Part shown: in pieces, positions 60,521 to 64,000 of the stretch | How the letters are laid out: each line of letters begins with the position of its first letter | Position numbering within the stretch: position 1 is the first letter of the stretch | Assembly (NCBI GenBank): GCA_026394055.1 | Contig: JAPKYZ010000062.1 | Coordinates: 16,594-80,593, forward strand | Reading direction: 5' to 3' | Origin: Acidobacteriota bacterium | Lineage (GTDB): Bacteria; Acidobacteriota; Terriglobia; Bryobacterales; Bryobacteraceae | Length of the DNA: 64,000 nt | Notes under the pieces: model-generated | The model's database searches: none | The model's input: only the letters and a program-made list of their open reading frames with translations | What the model was told of the DNA's origin: nothing | Position numbers and translations under genes: made by a program

Positions 60521-60922
60521 AGAGTAAAAAGCCGGGGCTGCGCAGACCTCCGAGGCACCCGCTTCTATGAGCGTAGCATGCGCAACCCATCTAGCTAATC
60601 GGCACGGAACGCCAGGATAGGAGCACTGGATGGGAGCACAGGTTAGGAGCACAGGTTAGGAGCCTCGAATTGCCTCCGGAGCCGGGGCCCCGTGGCGTTC
60701 GGCCAACTAGGGAGAACCCAATGGCCTTTGGGCAGGCGTCCAAAATTGAGCCCGACTAGTACGCCGGTACTGTCTGACATCTCATTGACGCTATTAACTT
60801 ATTGATTCATCGAACCTTGCGCAGTGTCACCGGACGCTGGACCGAGGAGGGTGGCCGGCAGAGCAACTGCTAGACTGATGGTTGTGCGGAGGAGATCCAA
60901 CTCTTCCCCGGAAGGCAAACGT
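60521..60922. other. Intergenic region between divergent genes
   Basis: No gene is supported in these 402 bases. The region holds the four-copy 13-base tandem repeat (60616-60667) and otherwise mixed-composition DNA. The TPR gene's ribosome-binding site GGAAGG lies at 60910-60915. No -35/-10 pair could be assigned with confidence. Confidence 0.5.
60616..60667. repeat. Four 13-bp tandem repeats upstream of the ExeA-type gene
   Basis: Consecutive 13-base units begin at 60616, 60629, 60642 and 60655; GATGGGAGCACAG and GTTAGGAGCACAG are the clearest. The third and fourth units share GTTAGGAGC. The array begins about 95 bases upstream of the ExeA-type start. Confidence 0.75.
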
Positions 60923-61753
60923 ATGCTTGTGAAGATCATCCTACTTTTGGTAGCGATGGCCATCCAACCCGTCAGCGCCCAAAGAGGCGCGATGCCCGAA
61001 CCAATGGTCCGGCTGCGCGAGAACATGTCCGGAGCCCGTCCGGCCCGCGTAGTCCGTTCAGCGGGGCGCATGTCAACCACCGTCGACACCAGCTCCCCCG
61101 CCTACCTGCTGCTCGACGCCGCCTACGCCGCCCTGCGCGACGAAGATCTGGATCTCGCCGTCGAGAACTTCGAAAAGGCCATCCCCCTGCAGCCGGAGCG
61201 CACCGACATCCGCAAAGACCTGGCCTACACCTACCTAAGAATCGGCGAAAACGAGCTCGGCCGGCGGCAGTTTGAAAAGGTAGTGGAGCTGGACGCGAAA
61301 GACTACCGCAGCCAACTGGAGCTGGCTTTTCTGGATTACGAATCGGCAGATCGCGCCAACAAGGTGGCGGCGTGGCGCATTTTCCGCGGCCTTCGAGACA
61401 TCGCCGATGCCGACTTAGCCGCCGTCGCGCAGCAAGCATTCGCGGTTGTTGACGCTGCCTTGGGCAGCCGCATCGCCCAATGGCGGGATGCGATCACGAA
61501 GGATCCGTCGAACCTTTATGCCCACCTCCAGCTGGCCAACGCGCTGGAGGAACGCAATGAGTTTGTCGAAGCCGAGCGTTACTATCGGCTCTCGCTGGGA
61601 GCCGGGTTTGCGATCACGCTTTATGAGCTGGGCCGGACGCTGCTGGCGGCGGGTAAGTTGACCGACGCACGGATGTTCTTGATGGAGGCGGCCAAGACCA
61701 AAGATCCCTACGTGGTTGAGGCCGCAAGAGAGCGGCTGCTGGTGCTGCCATGA
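60923..61753 (+). CDS. Secreted TPR-repeat protein
   Basis: The 276-residue protein has a signal peptide (MLVKIILLLVAMAIQPVSAQ) and TPR helices, clearest at LDAAYAALRDEDLDLAVENF, LAYTYLRIGENELGRRQFEK and LQLANALEERNEFVEAERYY. TPR domains mediate protein-protein contacts; in acidobacterial secretion and glycan clusters they serve as scaffolds. GGAAGG seven bases upstream supports ATG 60923. The stop overlaps the next gene by four bases, so the two act together. Confidence 0.85.
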   Translation: MLVKIILLLVAMAIQPVSAQRGAMPEPMVRLRENMSGARPARVVRSAGRMSTTVDTSSPAYLLLDAAYAALRDEDLDLAVENFEKAIPLQPERTDIRKDLAYTYLRIGENELGRRQFEKVVELDAKDYRSQLELAFLDYESADRANKVAAWRIFRGLRDIADADLAAVAQQAFAVVDAALGSRIAQWRDAITKDPSNLYAHLQLANALEERNEFVEAERYYRLSLGAGFAITLYELGRTLLAAGKLTDARMFLMEAAKTKDPYVVEAARERLLVLP

Positions 61754-63795
61754 GAATGCTGAAGTGGTTTACGCAGGCAGGCGCTCTGGGCTTTGGGTTG
61801 CTGATCCTGGGTCCGCCGCTGACGGCAGCAGATTTCGCCATCGTGGGACCGGATGGAGCATGGCCCAAGATCCTCTCGGCCGTGGGAAACCGGCAAGTGG
61901 CGCGCGTTGAGGACGCCACGCTGGTAGTCATCCGCGCCGGCCAAGCCACGCAGTCCTTCGATTGGGTGAGGTTCGTCGAATCGGGTCGCTTCCTGATTCT
62001 GGAAGGGGTATCACCTGCCGCCGAAGGCCTGGGCTTCCGGGCTTCCGGCCAAACTGCCATGGTGTCTCGCGAGTTGGATAGCCGGGCGGCCGGGAACATG
62101 ATCATCTGGGAAAATCCAGCGGCCGTTCCGGTGGTCAGCCTCCCGGCCGGGGCTTCGGTGTTTGTGCAGGACCGTTGGTCGAACACCGCACTGTTGGCCG
62201 GCGTGCGCCGAGGCACGGGAGGGATCTTGTGGGTGGCGGCGGACCCCGGCCCAAACGGGTACGAGCGCTTCCCGTATCTTCTGCAAAGCCTCTATTCGCT
62301 GGGATTTCAAGGCAGTCTGAAGTCCCGCCGGATTCTTTCCTTCTACGACTACTCCTACCGCTCCAGAACCGACCCAGAGTACCTGGCCCGCCGCTGGCGC
62401 GAACAAGGCATCGCCTCGCTCCACATTTCCAGTTGGTACTTCTTCGAACGCGATGCCAGCCGGGATGAGTATCTAACGCGTTTGATTCAAGCCTGTCACC
62501 GCAATGGGATTCTGGCTCACGCCTGGCTGGAACTGCCCCACGTCAGCGAACGATTCTGGGACGAGAACCCCGGATGCCGTGAGAAAAATGCATTGCTCCA
62601 GGATGCGGCCATCTACTGGCGCAAGAACATGAATCTGGTGAACCCGGAGTGCCGCGCCAAGGTAGAAAGGCGGGTGCGCGACCTACTGGGCCGATTCGAC
62701 TGGGATGGAGTTAACCTCGCCGAGCTCTACTTCGAGGGGCCACGGGGTCTCGATGACCTGTCAGAAGTAACCCCGCTCAACGATGACATGCGCCGCGACT
62801 TCAAAACGCAGTATGGCTTCGATCCCGCCGCGCTTTTTGATCCAACCTCAGCATCCTATTACGCCTCCAATCCACGAGGACTTCAAAACTTTTTTCAGTA
62901 CCGGCGCGATCTGCAGTACCGGCTCCATACCGAATGGCTGGATGTGCTGGCCGATGTGCGCTCCCAGAAGACGGGCTTCGCAATCACCATCTGCTATCTG
63001 GAAGATCTACTGGACCCTAGGATGCAAGACCTCATTGGAGCCGACGCCGCCCGCCTACTCAAGCTCCAGCCCAAGTATGAGTTCTTTTTTCAGATTCAAG
63101 ACCCCTCTTCTCTATGGGGTGAGGGGCCGTCGCGGTATGCGCGCGCAGCGGAGTTATACCGGGCGGTAGCTCCGAGATTTGACATGATGTCGGTGGACAT
63201 CAATGTGGTCGCCCGCCCATCGATTTCGTTCCCCACTCTGCATCAGACGGGAACGGAGTTCTTCCAACTGGTCAACACGTCACAACAGGCGTTCCCTGAG
63301 GTGATGCTTTACTTCGAAGGCAGTATCTTGCGTCCGGATGCTCCGCTACTGGAGCAGGCCCACGCGTTGGCGCGCGAGTATCGATGGGATGGGGCGCAGG
63401 CATCGGTGGATTTCGTGTATCCCGGTGGTGTTCCCTGGAAGGGCCCGGCGAACGTCAACGGCAAACCTTGGCCGTATCAAAGCGACTCCGTGGTCTGGCT
63501 ACCCGCAGGCAAGTTCACCATTACACCTCGGGATAGCAAGCCACCGCTGCGACTAACCGACTTCAACGGCACTATTCGGGGCGTGGAAGAAGTAGTGATC
63601 GGCGACGGTTCCGGCATCGCCTTCATCTACAAAGCGGGTTCGCGGGCCATCGCCGTGCTGGATCAGAAGCCGGGAGCCATCTGGATCGACGGCAAGGAAG
63701 CCCAACCCACCCAACTGGCCCGCCGCGATGGCAGTGTCGCGCTGCTGCTGCCCGCAGGCGAGCATTGGGTCACCATCGCCGCCCCCGCGAAGTAG
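61750..63795 (+). CDS. Secreted TIM-barrel glycoside hydrolase-like protein
   Basis: The 681-residue protein has a signal region (GALGFGLLILGPPLTA), an N-terminal domain (about 28-185) and a TIM-barrel core (about 190-560) of the GHL10/DUF187-like kind: ILSFYDYSYRSRTDPEYLAR, LAHAWLELPHVSERFW, WDGVNLAELYFEGPRGLDDL with candidate acidic residues and GFAITICYLEDLLDP. A C-terminal beta domain (about 575-681) follows. It probably binds or cleaves a polysaccharide, perhaps the cell's own exopolymer. It is co-translated with the TPR gene (ATGA overlap). The substrate is unknown. Confidence 0.82.
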   Translation: MRMLKWFTQAGALGFGLLILGPPLTAADFAIVGPDGAWPKILSAVGNRQVARVEDATLVVIRAGQATQSFDWVRFVESGRFLILEGVSPAAEGLGFRASGQTAMVSRELDSRAAGNMIIWENPAAVPVVSLPAGASVFVQDRWSNTALLAGVRRGTGGILWVAADPGPNGYERFPYLLQSLYSLGFQGSLKSRRILSFYDYSYRSRTDPEYLARRWREQGIASLHISSWYFFERDASRDEYLTRLIQACHRNGILAHAWLELPHVSERFWDENPGCREKNALLQDAAIYWRKNMNLVNPECRAKVERRVRDLLGRFDWDGVNLAELYFEGPRGLDDLSEVTPLNDDMRRDFKTQYGFDPAALFDPTSASYYASNPRGLQNFFQYRRDLQYRLHTEWLDVLADVRSQKTGFAITICYLEDLLDPRMQDLIGADAARLLKLQPKYEFFFQIQDPSSLWGEGPSRYARAAELYRAVAPRFDMMSVDINVVARPSISFPTLHQTGTEFFQLVNTSQQAFPEVMLYFEGSILRPDAPLLEQAHALAREYRWDGAQASVDFVYPGGVPWKGPANVNGKPWPYQSDSVVWLPAGKFTITPRDSKPPLRLTDFNGTIRGVEEVVIGDGSGIAFIYKAGSRAIAVLDQKPGAIWIDGKEAQPTQLARRDGSVALLLPAGEHWVTIAAPAK

Positions 63796-63871
63796 CCGCC
63801 GGATCAAGTTGGCACCAGCGATCGCCTCACTCTGAGCCGCGACAGCATGGAGCGGAGTGCCCTGGTCCAAA

Positions 63872-64000
63872 CCGGAGACATGGGTGACAGAATGATCCGG
63901 AGACATCGGTAACAAACGCAGGGCAGAGGCATGTGCGGGAGGTCCAGGAGCGGCATCGTGGAAGGATGCCGTGGATGGAGAAACGTACCATGGACCTGCG
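63872..64000 (+). mobile_element. Left end of an IS481-like insertion sequence
   Basis: Two direct repeats, CCGGAGACATGGGTGACA at 63872-63889 and CCGGAGACATCGGTAACA at 63897-63914, are spaced 25 bases apart and resemble transposase-binding sites at an IS end. A reading frame beginning MPWMEKRTMDL at 63966 follows, which I recognise as the start of an IS481-type transposase. The rest of the element and the exact boundary are outside the window or uncertain; the outer edge may begin a few bases before 63872. Confidence 0.65.
63966..64000 (+). CDS. IS481-like transposase, N-terminal fragment
   Basis: Only the first 11 codons (MPWMEKRTMDL) and two bases are visible. MPW-type starts followed by a charged residue run are typical of IS481 integrase-like transposases with a DDE catalytic domain, which would lie beyond the window. 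GGAAGG touches the start codon and AGGAG occurs further upstream. The identity rests on the short N-terminus and the paired repeats before it. Confidence 0.55.
   Translation, partial: MPWMEKRTMDL

Noticed and set aside
1..64000. tRNA genes, rRNA genes and CRISPR arrays
   Set aside because: No cloverleaf-like T-loop motif, rRNA segment or regularly spaced direct repeat array was recognised by eye; a covariance-model search would settle this.

Overview
The window reads as a chromosome segment of a GC-rich soil-type bacterium, most likely an acidobacterium of the Solibacter/Bryobacterales group. The reasons are a DUF1501 plus DUF1549/DUF1553 pair, many Tat-type secreted proteins, an ECF sigma factor with an NrsF-type anti-sigma, a PEP-CTERM HAF-repeat protein, a TldD/TldE pair and abundant small palindromic repeats. 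This assignment is inference from gene content; no database was searched. No tRNA, rRNA or CRISPR array was recognised.

Layout. 1-945: end of a pirin gene, then an AbrB/PIN toxin-antitoxin pair with a palindromic operator. 985-7055: a secreted enolase-superfamily enzyme convergent with a DUF1501, DUF1549/1553 and polytopic membrane protein cluster. 7454-10962: two secreted proteins (one YHS) followed by an ECF sigma/anti-sigma pair. 11063-14111: cyclophilin, then an SGNH-like protein with its MBOAT acyltransferase. 14209-20738: an M20 peptidase divergent from a five-gene run (tldD, tldE, lipoprotein, receiver-domain fusion, DUF167). 20933-25874: SDR, Hsp70-like protein, PiT phosphate transporter with its DUF47 partner, and TtcA. 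25928-34012: a serine hydrolase, then a polysaccharide cluster of four glycosyltransferases, a broken DUF3108 gene and an ABC-2 permease. 34088-39696: GreB, a Pat-type acetyltransferase/NDP-forming synthetase, a second toxin-antitoxin pair, a HEAT protein and a secreted protein. 39859-42609: dnaJ, grpE, hrcA. 42730-46061: small membrane and Cys-rich proteins, the PEP-CTERM protein and an aldose epimerase. 46147-51438: PolX, Hfq, HflX, PgsA and a RodZ-like protein. 51487-54154: a GT2 enzyme and two methyltransferases. 54294-59045: two DUF4434 paralogues beside a sugar ABC transporter. 59065-63795: SRPBCC protein, ExeA-type ATPase, TPR protein and a secreted TIM-barrel protein. From about 63872 the window enters the left end of an IS481-like element.

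The most distinctive signals are not single genes. Four families of palindromic repeat sit in intergenic DNA, and every convergent gene junction of 85 bp or longer carries one. A piece of one family lies in frame inside the glycosyltransferase-methyltransferase gene and encodes its interdomain linker. A receiver domain runs without a stop codon into a signal-anchor and an extracytoplasmic domain. Two genes, hflX and a methyltransferase, appear to start with CTG. Several genes have a -10 hexamer so close to the start codon that their mRNAs should have very short or no leaders.
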